Positions 29,839 to 38,684 of a stretch of DNA of 64,000 bases are shown piece after piece; the first letter of the stretch is position 1; each line of letters begins with the position of its first letter. The DNA comes from Microvirga lenta. GTDB lineage: Bacteria > Pseudomonadota > Alphaproteobacteria > Rhizobiales > Beijerinckiaceae. The stretch is taken from positions 62,001 to 126,000 of the forward strand of contig NZ_JAJBBR010000013.1 in the NCBI RefSeq assembly GCF_020532555.1, given 5' to 3'. The position numbers and the translations under genes are program-made. Below the pieces are notes generated by a model. That model was not told the origin of the DNA. It did no database searches and saw only the letters and a list, made by a program, of their open reading frames with translations.

Positions 29839-31659
29839 TTACGCCACGGGCCGCGTCGCCTGTTCCAGCCATGCCAGCGTCTCGGCATCGAGCTCGGTTG
29901 CGAACTTCTCCCGGACCTGGGCGTGATAGTCGTTCAGCCATGCGATCTCGCCCTCGGTCATGATCGACGGCTCCACGAGGCGCAGGTCGATGGGCGAGAA
30001 GGTGAGGGTTTCGAAGCCGAACATCTCGCGGTCGCCGCCGGGGATGGTCCGCGGCTCGACGAGGATCAGGTTCTCGATGCGGATGCCGTAGGCGCCCGGC
30101 TTGTAGTAGCCCGGCTCGTTCGACAGCATCATGCCGATTTCGAGCGGGGTATGGCCGGTCTTGGCGATCCGCTGCGGGCCCTCGTGGACCGAGAGATAGC
30201 TGCCGATGCCGTGGCCGGTGCCGTGGTCGAAGTCGAGCCCGGCCTGCCACAGGGGCTGGCGGGCGAAGCTGTCGAGCTGCGCGCCCGTCGTGCCCTTGGG
30301 AAAGACCGCCTGGGCGATGGCGATATGGCCCTTCAGGACCCGGGTGAAGCGGTCCTTCATCTCAGGCGTCGGCTCGCCGACCACGATGGTGCGGGTGATG
30401 TCGGTCGTGCCGTCCTCGTACTGCGCTCCGGAATCGATGAGGAAGATCTGGTTGCGCTCGATGGGGCGGTTGCTGGAGCCGGTCACCCGGTAATGGGGCA
30501 GGGCGGCATTGGGGCCGGCGCCCGAGATGCTCGGGAAGGAGACGTTCTTGAGGTCCCCTGTCTCGATGCGGAAAGCCTCCAGGGCCTCCACGGCGTCGAT
30601 CTCGGTCAGCTTGCCCGTGGGGGCCTCCCGGTCGAGCCAGGCGAGGAAGCGGGCAACGGCGATCCCGTCCCGCAGATGGGCGGAGCGCGAGCCGGCGATC
30701 TCGGCCTGATTCTTGACCGCCTTCATCAGCGAAACCGGGTCCGCGCCCACATCGACCTTGCCGCCCGCGGACTCGATGCGTCGGATCAGGGCGACCGCTC
30801 CGGTGGCGGAATCGATGCGGACCTTCCGGCCCTCGTGCCCGAGTTCCTCCAGGGCGCCCTGGAAGCCGCTGATCGGCACGAACTCGGCGAGATCCCCGAC
30901 GGCCGCGCCGGCCTCGTTGGTCATCTTGGCCGGGTCGAAGAAGAGGCTCGCGGGGCCCTCGAGAGGAATGATCGCATAGCCCAGGGGCAGGGGCGTGTGG
31001 CCCACATCCCCGCCGCGCAGGTTGAACGACCAGGCGAGATTGTGCGGGTCGGAAATCACGAGGGCATCGACTTTCGCCTCCGCCATCTTCCGGCGGATGC
31101 GCTCGAGCTTCGAGGAGGCGTCCTCGCCCGCATAATCGCCCGGGTGGGGCCGCACCGGGGCCTGCGGCGGGGCCGGCCGGTCGACCCAGATCACGTCGAC
31201 CAGATTGATGTCCACCGGGGCCAGGCTTCCGCCCGCACGGGCGACCGCCTTCTCCAGACGCTTGAGGCCGTCACTGGTGTGAAGCCAGGGATCGTAGGCC
31301 AGGACTCCCCCGGGAGGCAGGTGGGCGGCGATCCAGTCCTCCGCCGAGGTCTCCGCCATCTGGACCGGGGTGATCACCGAGGTGTCCACCTGCTCCGCGG
31401 CCTGGACCGTATAGCGCCCATCCACCACGAGGGCCGCCTCGCTCTGGAGAATCACCGCGGTGCCGGCGGAACCGGTGAAGCCCGTCAGCCAGGCGAGGCG
31501 CTCCGCGCTCTTCGGGACGTACTCGCCCTGGTGCTCGTCCGCGCGAGGCACGACGAAGCCCTCGAAGCCGCGGCGCGCCAACTCCGCGCGCAGCTTCGCG
31601 ATGCGTTCGGGGCCTTGGGCGGGGGAGGTGGAATCGTCGAAGTTCTGGAAGCGGGCCAT
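29839..31659 (-). CDS. pepP: Xaa-Pro aminopeptidase (M24B)
   Basis: Metalloaminopeptidase removing the N-terminal residue before proline. 606 residues: two creatinase-type N-terminal domains (to about residue 305), then a pita-bread catalytic domain. The five metal ligands are in place: two Asp in LIDSGAQYEDGTTDIT (about 405-417), His in GTGHGIGSY (about 483), Glu in SNEPGYY (about 514) and Glu in IRIENLI (about 528). This is the long three-domain form. I start at ATG 31659; an extension of 22 residues is possible but unlike the family. No clear Shine-Dalgarno. Confidence 0.94.
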   Translation of the reverse strand: MARFQNFDDSTSPAQGPERIAKLRAELARRGFEGFVVPRADEHQGEYVPKSAERLAWLTGFTGSAGTAVILQSEAALVVDGRYTVQAAEQVDTSVITPVQMAETSAEDWIAAHLPPGGVLAYDPWLHTSDGLKRLEKAVARAGGSLAPVDINLVDVIWVDRPAPPQAPVRPHPGDYAGEDASSKLERIRRKMAEAKVDALVISDPHNLAWSFNLRGGDVGHTPLPLGYAIIPLEGPASLFFDPAKMTNEAGAAVGDLAEFVPISGFQGALEELGHEGRKVRIDSATGAVALIRRIESAGGKVDVGADPVSLMKAVKNQAEIAGSRSAHLRDGIAVARFLAWLDREAPTGKLTEIDAVEALEAFRIETGDLKNVSFPSISGAGPNAALPHYRVTGSSNRPIERNQIFLIDSGAQYEDGTTDITRTIVVGEPTPEMKDRFTRVLKGHIAIAQAVFPKGTTGAQLDSFARQPLWQAGLDFDHGTGHGIGSYLSVHEGPQRIAKTGHTPLEIGMMLSNEPGYYKPGAYGIRIENLILVEPRTIPGGDREMFGFETLTFSPIDLRLVEPSIMTEGEIAWLNDYHAQVREKFATELDAETLAWLEQATRPVA

Positions 31660-31876
31660 TCGGATGCAAACCAAGGTCAGAGAGGTGAGGCGCGCCACGC
31701 TAGGCCCGGGGGCGCAAGCCTGCAACTGTCCTGCTTCACATCGGCTGCTCCGCTATGCACGTCGTGCCTCAGCACTATGCAGCTGCTGCCTGAAAGATGG
31801 CAGGATGGCTCCATGCGCTGCACGGGATGCATGGCTTTTATGCTTAAATGCCTCTCCTAAAAAAGGTCAGAAGCAC

Positions 31877-31891
31877 TTACCTTATTGGTAA
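31877..31891. promoter_or_regulatory. Small dyad upstream of the DUF1127 gene
   Basis: TTACC-TTATT-GGTAA, a 5-5-5 palindrome in an AT-rich stretch 55 bases before the DUF1127 start and about 220 bases before the divergent aminopeptidase gene. It could be an operator or part of a promoter; no regulator can be named. Confidence 0.25.
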
Positions 31892-31945
31892 TGATAAAAC
31901 GAGGAACGCTGAAGGTCATCAAGCCAGATTTTTGGAGATGAACCC

Positions 31946-32176
31946 ATGGCCACAGCCGCTTTTGCCCCCACTGTTCCGGTTGGCACCGGCAACGTGTCGT
32001 CGAACTTTTCCGGCCTCGCCAAGCGCATCGTGAATGCCCTCGTGGCAAGCCGGGTCAGGGCCGCCGAGTTGGAACTGCGCCGTCACGAGGCCTTCATTCG
32101 CGACCTCGGCCGCAGACAGGACCATTCGCCCCTGTTCCTGGCCCAGGACGACGACCTTCTGCCTTTCAAGATCTAA
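31946..32176 (+). CDS. DUF1127-like small protein
   Basis: 76 residues. The C-terminal half has a DUF1127-like Arg-rich helix (VRAAELELRRHEAFIRDLGRRQD), preceded by a low-complexity N-terminus. DUF1127 proteins are short, abundant alphaproteobacterial factors; some bind RNA and affect phosphate and RNA metabolism. The match is to the weakly conserved part of the family, so the family call is moderate. TTGGAGATG precedes the start. A 34-codon gene follows 24 bases later. Confidence 0.75.
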   Translation: MATAAFAPTVPVGTGNVSSNFSGLAKRIVNALVASRVRAAELELRRHEAFIRDLGRRQDHSPLFLAQDDDLLPFKI

Positions 32177-32200
32177 CGTATCTAACCTGAGGAATTTGCT

Positions 32201-32305
32201 ATGATCATCGTCACCCTGATGAAGGCCATCCGCGACGTGTACGTGGAAGCCGTCGAACTCCGCCGGATGCTCGCCAAGCGCTATCCGCGCGTCCTGATGG
32301 ACTGA
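32201..32305 (+). CDS. 34-residue small protein paired with the DUF1127 gene
   Basis: ATG 32201 to TGA 32303-32305; the product begins MIIVTLMKAIRDVYVEAVE and ends RRMLAKRYPRVLMD. It is an amphipathic helix rich in charged residues, of the short helical kind often found beside DUF1127 genes in Hyphomicrobiales. GAGGA at 32189-32193 gives a well-spaced ribosome-binding site. The stop lies one base before the stop of the convergent prmA gene. Function unknown. Confidence 0.7.
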   Translation: MIIVTLMKAIRDVYVEAVELRRMLAKRYPRVLMD

Positions 32306-33241
32306 TCAGGACATGGATTCCCGGCGGCGGGGCCGCGGATGTGCGCCGCCCCGCTTCAGCACCAGCGCCACCCACCCTTCCAGGTCGTAGCGGCGCTGCA
32401 GGCGCCATCCCTGGGCCGCATAGGCCGAGAGCACGCCTGGGACGTCCTTGATCAGAAGGCCCGACAGGATCAGGGCCCCGTCGTCCGTCGCGACACGCGT
32501 TATGGACGGCGCCAGGATGCGCAGGGGCTTCGCCAGAATGTTGGCGAAGACCAGATCGAAATGCCCGGGCCTGTCGGCCATCGCGTTGCGGACGCCAGGG
32601 CCCACATAGAGCTTCATCCAGGCGTCGATCCCGTTCAGCCGCGCGTTCTCGCGGGCCACGCGCACCGCCTCCGGGTCGATATCGCCGGCCACGACCGGGC
32701 GCTTCAGCGTCTTGGCGGCTGCGAAGGCCAGGATTCCCGTTCCCGTCCCAACATCCAGAACATGGCGCGGCTGGCGCAGCTTGAGCTCGTCCACGAAGGC
32801 GAGGAGACAGCCTTTCGTCGTGCCGTGATGGCCGGTGCCGAAGGCGAGCGCCGCCTCGATCTCGATGGCGACGTCGTTCGGCCGCCGCTGCTCGCGGTCA
32901 TGGGAGCCATGGACGAGGATCCGGCCCGCCCGGACCGGATTCAGCCCTTCCAGGGATGCCTTCACCCAATCCTGCTGTTCCAGGGGAACGAAGACACCTT
33001 TGTCGGCCTCGGACCCGACGACGGGGCGTAGAAGGTCGCGGATCGCGCCCTCGTCCGGCTCCATGGCGAAATAGGCCTCCAGCAGCCAGGGGCCGTCCTC
33101 CTCCGTCTCGAAGGCCGCCACCGCGGTCTCGGCCGGATCGAAGATCTCGCCGATCAGCTCGGTCATGGCGCGGGCGGAGCGTTCGTCGGTGGTGATCCGA
33201 AAAACGTGGGTCGGGCGATTGGGGTGCAGTCCTTCAAGCAT
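32306..33241 (-). CDS. prmA: Ribosomal protein L11 methyltransferase PrmA
   Basis: SAM-dependent trimethylation of L11. The 311-residue protein has an N-terminal L11-recognition domain and the class I methyltransferase core with FGTGHHGTTKG, VLDVGTGTGILAFAA (motif I, about residue 165), GDIDPEAVRVARENARLNG and DLVFANILAKPL (NxL catalytic region). Alphaproteobacterial PrmA have this slightly longer C-terminal end. Single-gene unit converging with the DUF1127 pair. Confidence 0.93.
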   Translation of the reverse strand: MLEGLHPNRPTHVFRITTDERSARAMTELIGEIFDPAETAVAAFETEEDGPWLLEAYFAMEPDEGAIRDLLRPVVGSEADKGVFVPLEQQDWVKASLEGLNPVRAGRILVHGSHDREQRRPNDVAIEIEAALAFGTGHHGTTKGCLLAFVDELKLRQPRHVLDVGTGTGILAFAAAKTLKRPVVAGDIDPEAVRVARENARLNGIDAWMKLYVGPGVRNAMADRPGHFDLVFANILAKPLRILAPSITRVATDDGALILSGLLIKDVPGVLSAYAAQGWRLQRRYDLEGWVALVLKRGGAHPRPRRRESMS

Positions 33242-33288
33242 GAATTTCGCTTAGCACCGGTCGCGCCGGAGGTCACGCCCGCTTTGGG

Positions 33289-34983
33289 TCACGCGGCGGA
33301 AGTCGCGAGCTGCAGCTGCAGGCCGGCGATGACCGCACGGTTCCGGCCGGCGGCTTTTGCCGAATAGAGGGCGGTATCGGCGCGCTCGATCACGTCCTGC
33401 ACGTCCCGGTCGCCGTCCTGGGAGATCGCGCCGCCCACGCTCACCGTGACGGAGATCGCGTGCTCGTGGTGGCGGATCGATGCGGCCTCCACGGCCCGGC
33501 GGATTTTCTGTGCGACCGTCATGATGCCGCCGCGCCCGATATCCCGGACCAGGATGACGAATTCCTCGCCTCCGAACCGGGCCACCTTGTCGGTGGGGCG
33601 CAGAGCGGCGGTGAGCGTCGCTCCGATGACCTTGATGACCTCGTCGCCGGCCACATGCCCGTAGGTGTCGTTGACCGATTTGAAGAGGTCGATGTCCACC
33701 AGCAGAACGGCAAAGCCCCGGCCCGAGCGCGTGAACTGATCGAACGCGTCTTCGGCCAGGAGGTCGAAGCCGCGGCGGTTGAGCAGGCCCGACAAGGCGT
33801 CCGTCTCCGCAAGGTGGCGAAGGTCGGTGAGGTCCTTCTCGTGGCGGGAGGAGACCTCCGAGATCCGCTTCTCCGCGCTTCCGACGCGGCGAAGGAGGGA
33901 ACGCAGCGCGGCCGAGAGGCGGATGACCTCCGCCGAGCCGCCGATGCGAGGCAGCACCAGGGTATCGGGGTCTCGGCCGATCCTGTCCGCGGCGGCCGTG
34001 ATGATCTGCAGCGGGCGCGCCACGCCGCGGGCAATGAAGTGAGCGAAGACCAGCCCCGCGAGCGCCAGCGCGAGCCCGAGCCCGAGAATCGTCCATGCGA
34101 TGCTTCTCGCGGCGGCGAAAGCCACGTCGTCCGGCTGGCGCGAGACCACGATCCAGCCAAGTCCCGGATAGCTCCGATGCCCGGATGCGACCGCGAAGCC
34201 CGTCAGGATCGGTTCCGGGCCCGTTTCGTCCTCGAAGGCGCCCGTGCGCTCCCGGCGCATGGCCTGGATCCGCTCCGCAGAAAAGGGCTTGTCGCCGATC
34301 TCGGGCCCGAGCAGAACCGTTCCGTCCTCGGCCAGCACCCAAAGAGCGTCGTTGCCGGTCCGGCCCGGCTGCGCCAGGAGGGCGCGGCGCCTCGCGTCGG
34401 CCCAGCTCCAGCTCAGATGAGCGCCCAGCACCCCGATCACGGTCCCGTCACGGTCCCGGACCGGAGCCGCGACGTCGACGAACCGGAAGGGCTCGTTGTT
34501 GGGACCCGGACCGAGCAGGCCGGCCAGAAGCTTGGCCTCGTGCACGTCCCCGACCGCGGGGGCCTTCAGGCCGTCCTGGAACCAGGGTCTCGCCTGAACG
34601 GACTGCCCTTCCAGCATGCCCCGCGTGGCGGCCCTGACGGTGCCGTCGGGCGTGGCGTAGCCGATCCAGGCGTAGTCGGGAAACGAGGATTGGAGCTGGT
34701 TGAGGACCTGGCGGATCCTGGCCGGGTCGCCGGTCCAGATGTCCTGCAGAGGCTGCATCTGCGCGACGTTCTGCGCCTCCCGGAAGCGTTCGAACATGTC
34801 ACGATCCAACATGGCCGCCATGGTGGCGGCGGTGTCGGCGGCATCGGCCATCACAAGCTGCTTGGTTCGCATGTGGGCGATGAGGGCGGCCCCGGCGGCG
34901 GCGGAGCAGACGAGCACGAGGCAGAGGACGCCGACCAGAATCGTGATCTGCCGGCGCAGCGACAGATGCTCCATTCTCTTCAT
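33289..34983 (-). CDS. Membrane diguanylate cyclase with periplasmic Cache sensor
   Basis: 564 residues. Membrane segments near 12-35 and 293-318 enclose a periplasmic dCache-like region (about 40-290, with WFQDGLKAPAVGDVHEAKLL and DRDGTVIGVLGAHLSW). A HAMP-like linker and short coiled coil (about 318-390) lead to a GGDEF domain whose active site is GGEEF at 471-475, so it should make c-di-GMP. The inhibitory I-site RxxD is present at 462-465, five residues before GGEEF, predicting product feedback. No EAL domain. Single-gene unit; ligand unknown. Confidence 0.93.
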   Translation of the reverse strand: MKRMEHLSLRRQITILVGVLCLVLVCSAAAGAALIAHMRTKQLVMADAADTAATMAAMLDRDMFERFREAQNVAQMQPLQDIWTGDPARIRQVLNQLQSSFPDYAWIGYATPDGTVRAATRGMLEGQSVQARPWFQDGLKAPAVGDVHEAKLLAGLLGPGPNNEPFRFVDVAAPVRDRDGTVIGVLGAHLSWSWADARRRALLAQPGRTGNDALWVLAEDGTVLLGPEIGDKPFSAERIQAMRRERTGAFEDETGPEPILTGFAVASGHRSYPGLGWIVVSRQPDDVAFAAARSIAWTILGLGLALALAGLVFAHFIARGVARPLQIITAAADRIGRDPDTLVLPRIGGSAEVIRLSAALRSLLRRVGSAEKRISEVSSRHEKDLTDLRHLAETDALSGLLNRRGFDLLAEDAFDQFTRSGRGFAVLLVDIDLFKSVNDTYGHVAGDEVIKVIGATLTAALRPTDKVARFGGEEFVILVRDIGRGGIMTVAQKIRRAVEAASIRHHEHAISVTVSVGGAISQDGDRDVQDVIERADTALYSAKAAGRNRAVIAGLQLQLATSAA

Positions 34984-35137
34984 GACGATGCGCCCCTGTT
35001 CGAAGCCGTTCCGGCGGCCTCTTTATTCCTGTCGTTCGGATTCCGACTTTGCCTTGGAAACGTCAACAGATGCCCCACCATCCGGTGCGGGAATCTCCCC
35101 GAGTGCTTAATGCCGGACGTTGCAGCCATCGCGATCC

Positions 35138-35162
35138 GGAACCGTCCGGAGGAGGCCCCGTT
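35138..35162 (+). promoter_or_regulatory. EcfG-type general stress promoter of the SDR gene
   Basis: GGAAC (35138-35142), 17 bases, GTT (35160-35162) preceded by C: this equals GGAAC-N16-CGTT, the consensus for the alphaproteobacterial general stress sigma factor EcfG. The implied transcript starts near 35170, runs through a hairpin (35182-35207) and reaches the SDR start at 35227. Confidence 0.55.
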
Positions 35163-35181
35163 GTGAATTCATCCGACCTGA

Positions 35182-35207
35182 ACCGCCTGCTTTTTGCTGC
35201 AGGCGGT
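35182..35207 (+). repeat. Leader hairpin before the SDR ribosome-binding site
   Basis: ACCGCCTGC (35182-35190) / GCAGGCGGT (35199-35207), loop TTTTTGCT, nine perfect pairs, ending nine bases before the GGGGA Shine-Dalgarno at 35216-35220. There is no T run after it, so a terminator is unlikely; it may protect or fold the 5' leader. Confidence 0.5.
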
Positions 35208-35226
35208 CATCTCATGGGGAATCCAC

Positions 35227-36102
35227 ATGTCTGGCCGTCTCTTCGACAAAGTCGCCATCGTTACCGGAGCCGGGACCGGCATCGGTGAGGCCATCGCGCT
35301 GAAATTCGCCAAGGAGGGCGCGCGCCTCCTTCTCGTGGGCCTGCCCGACGATCCGGTGGAAGACGTGGCGCGGCTCATCAACGGCGCCGGCGGCTATGCG
35401 GAAGTGTATCTGGGCGACATCGCCGAGGAGCGTCATGCCGAAGCGGCCGTCGAGGCCTGCCTCAGCGCCTATGGGCGGATCGACATCCTCGTCAACAATG
35501 CTGGCGTGTTCCTGGCGGTGGCCGAGACCCAGGACTACCCCATCGACAAGTTCGACGAGACCCTGCGCTCCAACGTTCGCTCGGTTTTCCTCATGACCAA
35601 GTTCGCCCTGCCTCATCTCCAGAAGACCTACGGCAACATCGTCGCCACCGGCTCCGAGGCCGGGATGATCGGTCATCCGAAGAACGCGCCCTATGGCGGC
35701 ACCAAGGCCTTCATCCACTCCTTCATCCAGGGCATCGCCGGTGAGCAGGCGGCCCACGGCGTGCGCGCCAACTGCGTGTGCCCGGGACCCATCGATACGG
35801 CCTGGACCCACAAGTCCACGGGCCCCATGGATACGGAGCTCGCAACCATGATCACGCAGGCGACGCCCATGGGCCGGCGCGGCACGCCGGAAGAGGTCGC
35901 CAATGTCTTCTGCTTCCTGGCGTCGGACGAGGCGAGCTTCATCACCGGTGCGCTGTACGAGGTGGATGGCGGCATCACCATCTCCAAGGGACCGATGGGA
36001 GCCAAGGCCTCCTCGCACTTCAAGAAGCAGCCGCAGGGCACGCTCCCGACGCGTCACTCGCATGATGGCTTGAAGAACAAGGACTACGAGACGATTACCT
36101 GA
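35227..36102 (+). CDS. SDR-family NAD(P)-dependent oxidoreductase
   Basis: 291-residue short-chain dehydrogenase/reductase. The cofactor loop TGAGTGIG is at residues 13-20, NNAGV near 92, and the catalytic Ser143 and YxxxK pair Tyr156/Lys160 are intact. The C-terminal region DGGITISKGP is typical of classical SDRs. Substrate unknown; general-stress SDRs under EcfG are common in this order. GGGGA lies seven bases before ATG 35227; an in-frame ATG at 35194 lies inside the leader hairpin and is not chosen. Confidence 0.92.
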   Translation: MSGRLFDKVAIVTGAGTGIGEAIALKFAKEGARLLLVGLPDDPVEDVARLINGAGGYAEVYLGDIAEERHAEAAVEACLSAYGRIDILVNNAGVFLAVAETQDYPIDKFDETLRSNVRSVFLMTKFALPHLQKTYGNIVATGSEAGMIGHPKNAPYGGTKAFIHSFIQGIAGEQAAHGVRANCVCPGPIDTAWTHKSTGPMDTELATMITQATPMGRRGTPEEVANVFCFLASDEASFITGALYEVDGGITISKGPMGAKASSHFKKQPQGTLPTRHSHDGLKNKDYETIT

Positions 36103-36139
36103 GCCCTGCCGCCCGACACGGAGCTCGACGCCGGTACGA

Positions 36140-37408
36140 TCAGGCCGGCGTCACCTCGGCGGCCCCCTTCAGCACCTTCAGGCGCTCGGGCTCCTTCGCC
36201 TTGTACTCGCGCTGCAGGTCCGTGATGTAGTCGCGCACGATGGGCGCGGCATCGCGCCTGCGCGCGAGCTGCATGTGGAACACGAGCTGACTGCCGGTGA
36301 GGAACATGGATTCCGCGCTGATCAGGTAGAACTCGAACATGCGGCAGAAGCGCTCGTCGTACATCTGCGCGATCTTCTCGCGGTTCGCCTCGAAGCGCCG
36401 ATGCCAATGGTTCAGCGTCTTGGCATAGTGAAGGCGAAGGAATTCGAGATCGGTCACCCAGAGCTGCGCCTGTTCGACGACGGGAAACACCTCCGACAGG
36501 GCAGGGGAATAGGCGCCCGGGAAGATATACTTGCGAAGCCACGGACTCGCGGTTCCGGGCGGGCTCATCTTGCCGATGGAGTGCAGGACCATGAGGCCGT
36601 CGTCGTCGAGGAGCGCGTTGATCTTGGCGAAGAACTCGCCGTAATGGTGCACGCCCACATGCTCGAACATGCCGACCGAGACGATGCGGTCGAAGCGGCT
36701 CTCCACGTGGCGATAATCCTGCAGCTCGAACCGCACCCGGTGCGAAAGTCCGGCGCGCCGCGCCTTTTCGTTGGCGAGCGCATGCTGTTCCTTCGAAAGG
36801 GTCACGCCGGTGACGTCGACATCCTCCATCGCCGCGAGATAGAGCGCGAGATCGCCCCAGCCGCTGCCGATGTCGAGGATCTTCAGGCCCGGCTTGAGCT
36901 GCAGCTTGGAGGCAATGAGCCGGAGCTTGTTCTGCTGCGCCTCTTCGAGCGTGTCGTCGTCGCTCTGGAAGTAGGCGCAGGAATACTGCATCCCCTTGTC
37001 GAGGAAGAGCTTGTAGAAGTCGTTCCCGAGATCGTAGTGGTGCGCCACGTTCTTCTGCGCCTTGCCGACCGGGTTCGCCTGCTGAAAGCGCTTCACCCCG
37101 CGCGAGATCCGCTTGAGCACGTTCTGGAGCGGATAGTTTGCCAGCGACGAACGGTTGACCGAGAACAGCATCAGGAAGTCCCGAAGCGTCGAGCCGTCCT
37201 CGAAGGTCATGCGGCCGTCCATGTAGGCCTCGCCCGCATGGAGCTCAGGATTGAGGAAGAGCTTGCGATAGAGCGAACGGTCCGTCAGGCGCATGGTGAC
37301 CTTCGGGCCCGGAGCGCCTTCGAAGAGATGCACCCCGCCATCGGCATCGATGACTTTCAGCGTACCGGTCCGCACGAAGGATCTCAGCATGTGGGACAGG
37401 GGGAACAT
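36140..37408 (-). CDS. cfa: Cyclopropane-fatty-acyl-phospholipid synthase
   Basis: SAM-dependent enzyme converting unsaturated membrane fatty acids to cyclopropane forms, typically in stationary phase or acid stress. 422 residues. The methyltransferase glycine loop DIGSGWGDLA is at 179-188; VAHHYDLGNDFYKLFLD near 121-137 and MQYSCAYF near 140 are CFA-synthase signatures, as is GMFEHVG. The C-terminal HWHRRFEANREKI block fits the family. It is divergent from the manganese catalase gene with 295 bases between; I found no EcfG-like motif on its side. Confidence 0.95.
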   Translation of the reverse strand: MFPLSHMLRSFVRTGTLKVIDADGGVHLFEGAPGPKVTMRLTDRSLYRKLFLNPELHAGEAYMDGRMTFEDGSTLRDFLMLFSVNRSSLANYPLQNVLKRISRGVKRFQQANPVGKAQKNVAHHYDLGNDFYKLFLDKGMQYSCAYFQSDDDTLEEAQQNKLRLIASKLQLKPGLKILDIGSGWGDLALYLAAMEDVDVTGVTLSKEQHALANEKARRAGLSHRVRFELQDYRHVESRFDRIVSVGMFEHVGVHHYGEFFAKINALLDDDGLMVLHSIGKMSPPGTASPWLRKYIFPGAYSPALSEVFPVVEQAQLWVTDLEFLRLHYAKTLNHWHRRFEANREKIAQMYDERFCRMFEFYLISAESMFLTGSQLVFHMQLARRRDAAPIVRDYITDLQREYKAKEPERLKVLKGAAEVTPA

Positions 37409-37618
37409 GAGTACCTCTTCCGATCTCGTCGACGAAGCAGGATCGTTCCACAGTTGCGGGCGGGTGGCTAGAGCCGTTTGCGTCCCTGCAAGAGTGATTT
37501 TGCCTGCTTGTGCGGCTGCCCCTCCGGAGAGGGTGGGTCGAAGCTGACGAACGGCGGTAATGCGGCAGAACCTGCAGCTCAGAACAAATCTAAACTACAG
37601 GAAACTCAGCCCATTTTG

Positions 37619-37643
37619 GGAACAACGGCGAGTCGCTCTTGTT
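37619..37643 (+). promoter_or_regulatory. EcfG-type general stress promoter of the catalase gene
   Basis: GGAAC (37619-37623), 17 bases, GTT (37641-37643) preceded by T; one mismatch from GGAAC-N16-CGTT. It lies 60 bases upstream of the manganese catalase start, an ideal place for a promoter of a stress gene. Confidence 0.5.
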
Positions 37644-37703
37644 GAAATCGGGACTCTTGCAGGGCTGGGAGTCTCACCCTCCGACACATCACAGGAGAAG
37701 ACA

Positions 37704-38585
37704 ATGTTCTTCCGTCAGCGACAATTGCAGTATCACGCCAAGCCTGAAAGGCCCGATCCGATCTTTGCCAAGCAGCTTCAGGAAGTGCTCGGCGGCCAGT
37801 GGGGCGAGATGAGCGTCATGATGACCTATCTCTTCCAGGGCTGGAACTGCCGCGGTCCCGAGAAGTACAAAGACATGATCATGGATATCGGGACGGAGGA
37901 GATCGGGCATGTGGAGATGCTTGCGACGATGATCGCGCGTCTGCTCGAGACCTCCCCGGTCGAGCAGCAGGAAGACATGGCGAAGAACTCCGTGATCGGC
38001 GCCGTCATGGGCGGCGCCCGGGTCGAGGATGCGATCGTCGCGGGCATGAACCCGCAGCATGTGATCGTTGCCGGATCCGGCTCCCGGCCGACCGACAGCG
38101 TCGGCAACTTCTGGACGGCCGGCTTCACGATCGCGAGCGGCAACCTGCTCGCCGACTTCCGGTTCAACGTCACGGCGGAAAGCCAGGGCCGGCTCCAGGT
38201 CTGCCGCCTCTACAACATGACTCAGGACCCCGGCGTGCGCGACATGCTGGCCTTCCTGATCGCTCGCGACACCATGCACCAGAACCAGTGGCTCGCGGCG
38301 ATCCGTGAACTGGAGGAGGACGGTCTCGAAATGACCCCGGTGCCCTCGAACTTCCCGCAGCATCTCGAGAAGTCCGAAGTCGCCTATCAATTCCTCAACC
38401 ATTCCGAGGGTACTGAGAGCCAGCAGGGCCGCTGGGCCAAGGGACCGTCTCCGGACGGCAAGGGCACGTTCACCTATGTGGAGCGTCCGCCGGCCTATAC
38501 CGAGGACGAGGGCATGCTGAACCCGGTCGATCCGCGGACCTACGGCACGCCTCCGGCGCCCGTTCCGCCGACCGCGGCGGAGTGA
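37704..38585 (+). CDS. Manganese catalase
   Basis: Non-heme di-manganese catalase splitting hydrogen peroxide. 293 residues; a ferritin-like four-helix bundle with metal ligands visible as Glu35 (GQWGEMSVMM), Glu65/Glu66 and His69 (GTEEIGHVEML) and, in the second half-bundle, RDTMHQNQWLAAIRELE. The C-terminal tail with PSPDGKGTFTYVERPP is typical. AGGAG at 37692-37696 supports ATG 37704; the frame runs open to 37560 but overlaps the EcfG-like promoter. Single-gene unit, closed by tandem hairpins. Confidence 0.95.
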   Translation: MFFRQRQLQYHAKPERPDPIFAKQLQEVLGGQWGEMSVMMTYLFQGWNCRGPEKYKDMIMDIGTEEIGHVEMLATMIARLLETSPVEQQEDMAKNSVIGAVMGGARVEDAIVAGMNPQHVIVAGSGSRPTDSVGNFWTAGFTIASGNLLADFRFNVTAESQGRLQVCRLYNMTQDPGVRDMLAFLIARDTMHQNQWLAAIRELEEDGLEMTPVPSNFPQHLEKSEVAYQFLNHSEGTESQQGRWAKGPSPDGKGTFTYVERPPAYTEDEGMLNPVDPRTYGTPPAPVPPTAAE

Positions 38586-38593
38586 TCCCCGAG

Positions 38594-38645
38594 CAGGGCG
38601 CATTCGCCCTGATGTCGTCATGCCCGGCCGAGTGCCGGGCATTTT
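38594..38645 (+). terminator. Tandem hairpin terminator after the catalase gene
   Basis: First hairpin CAGGGCG (38594-38600)/CGCCCTG (38605-38611), loop CATT. Second hairpin ATGCCCGGC (38620-38628)/GCCGGGCAT (38634-38642), loop CGAGT, followed by a short T run (38642-38645). The second is also nearly symmetric and could serve the convergent helicase gene. Confidence 0.75.
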
Positions 38646-38684
38646 CCATTCTGGATGATGTCTCAGACGGCCTGTTTCGAAAGC

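Noticed and set aside
31903-31927. GGAAC upstream of the DUF1127 gene considered as an EcfG promoter
   Set aside because: No GTT occurs 16 to 18 bases downstream.
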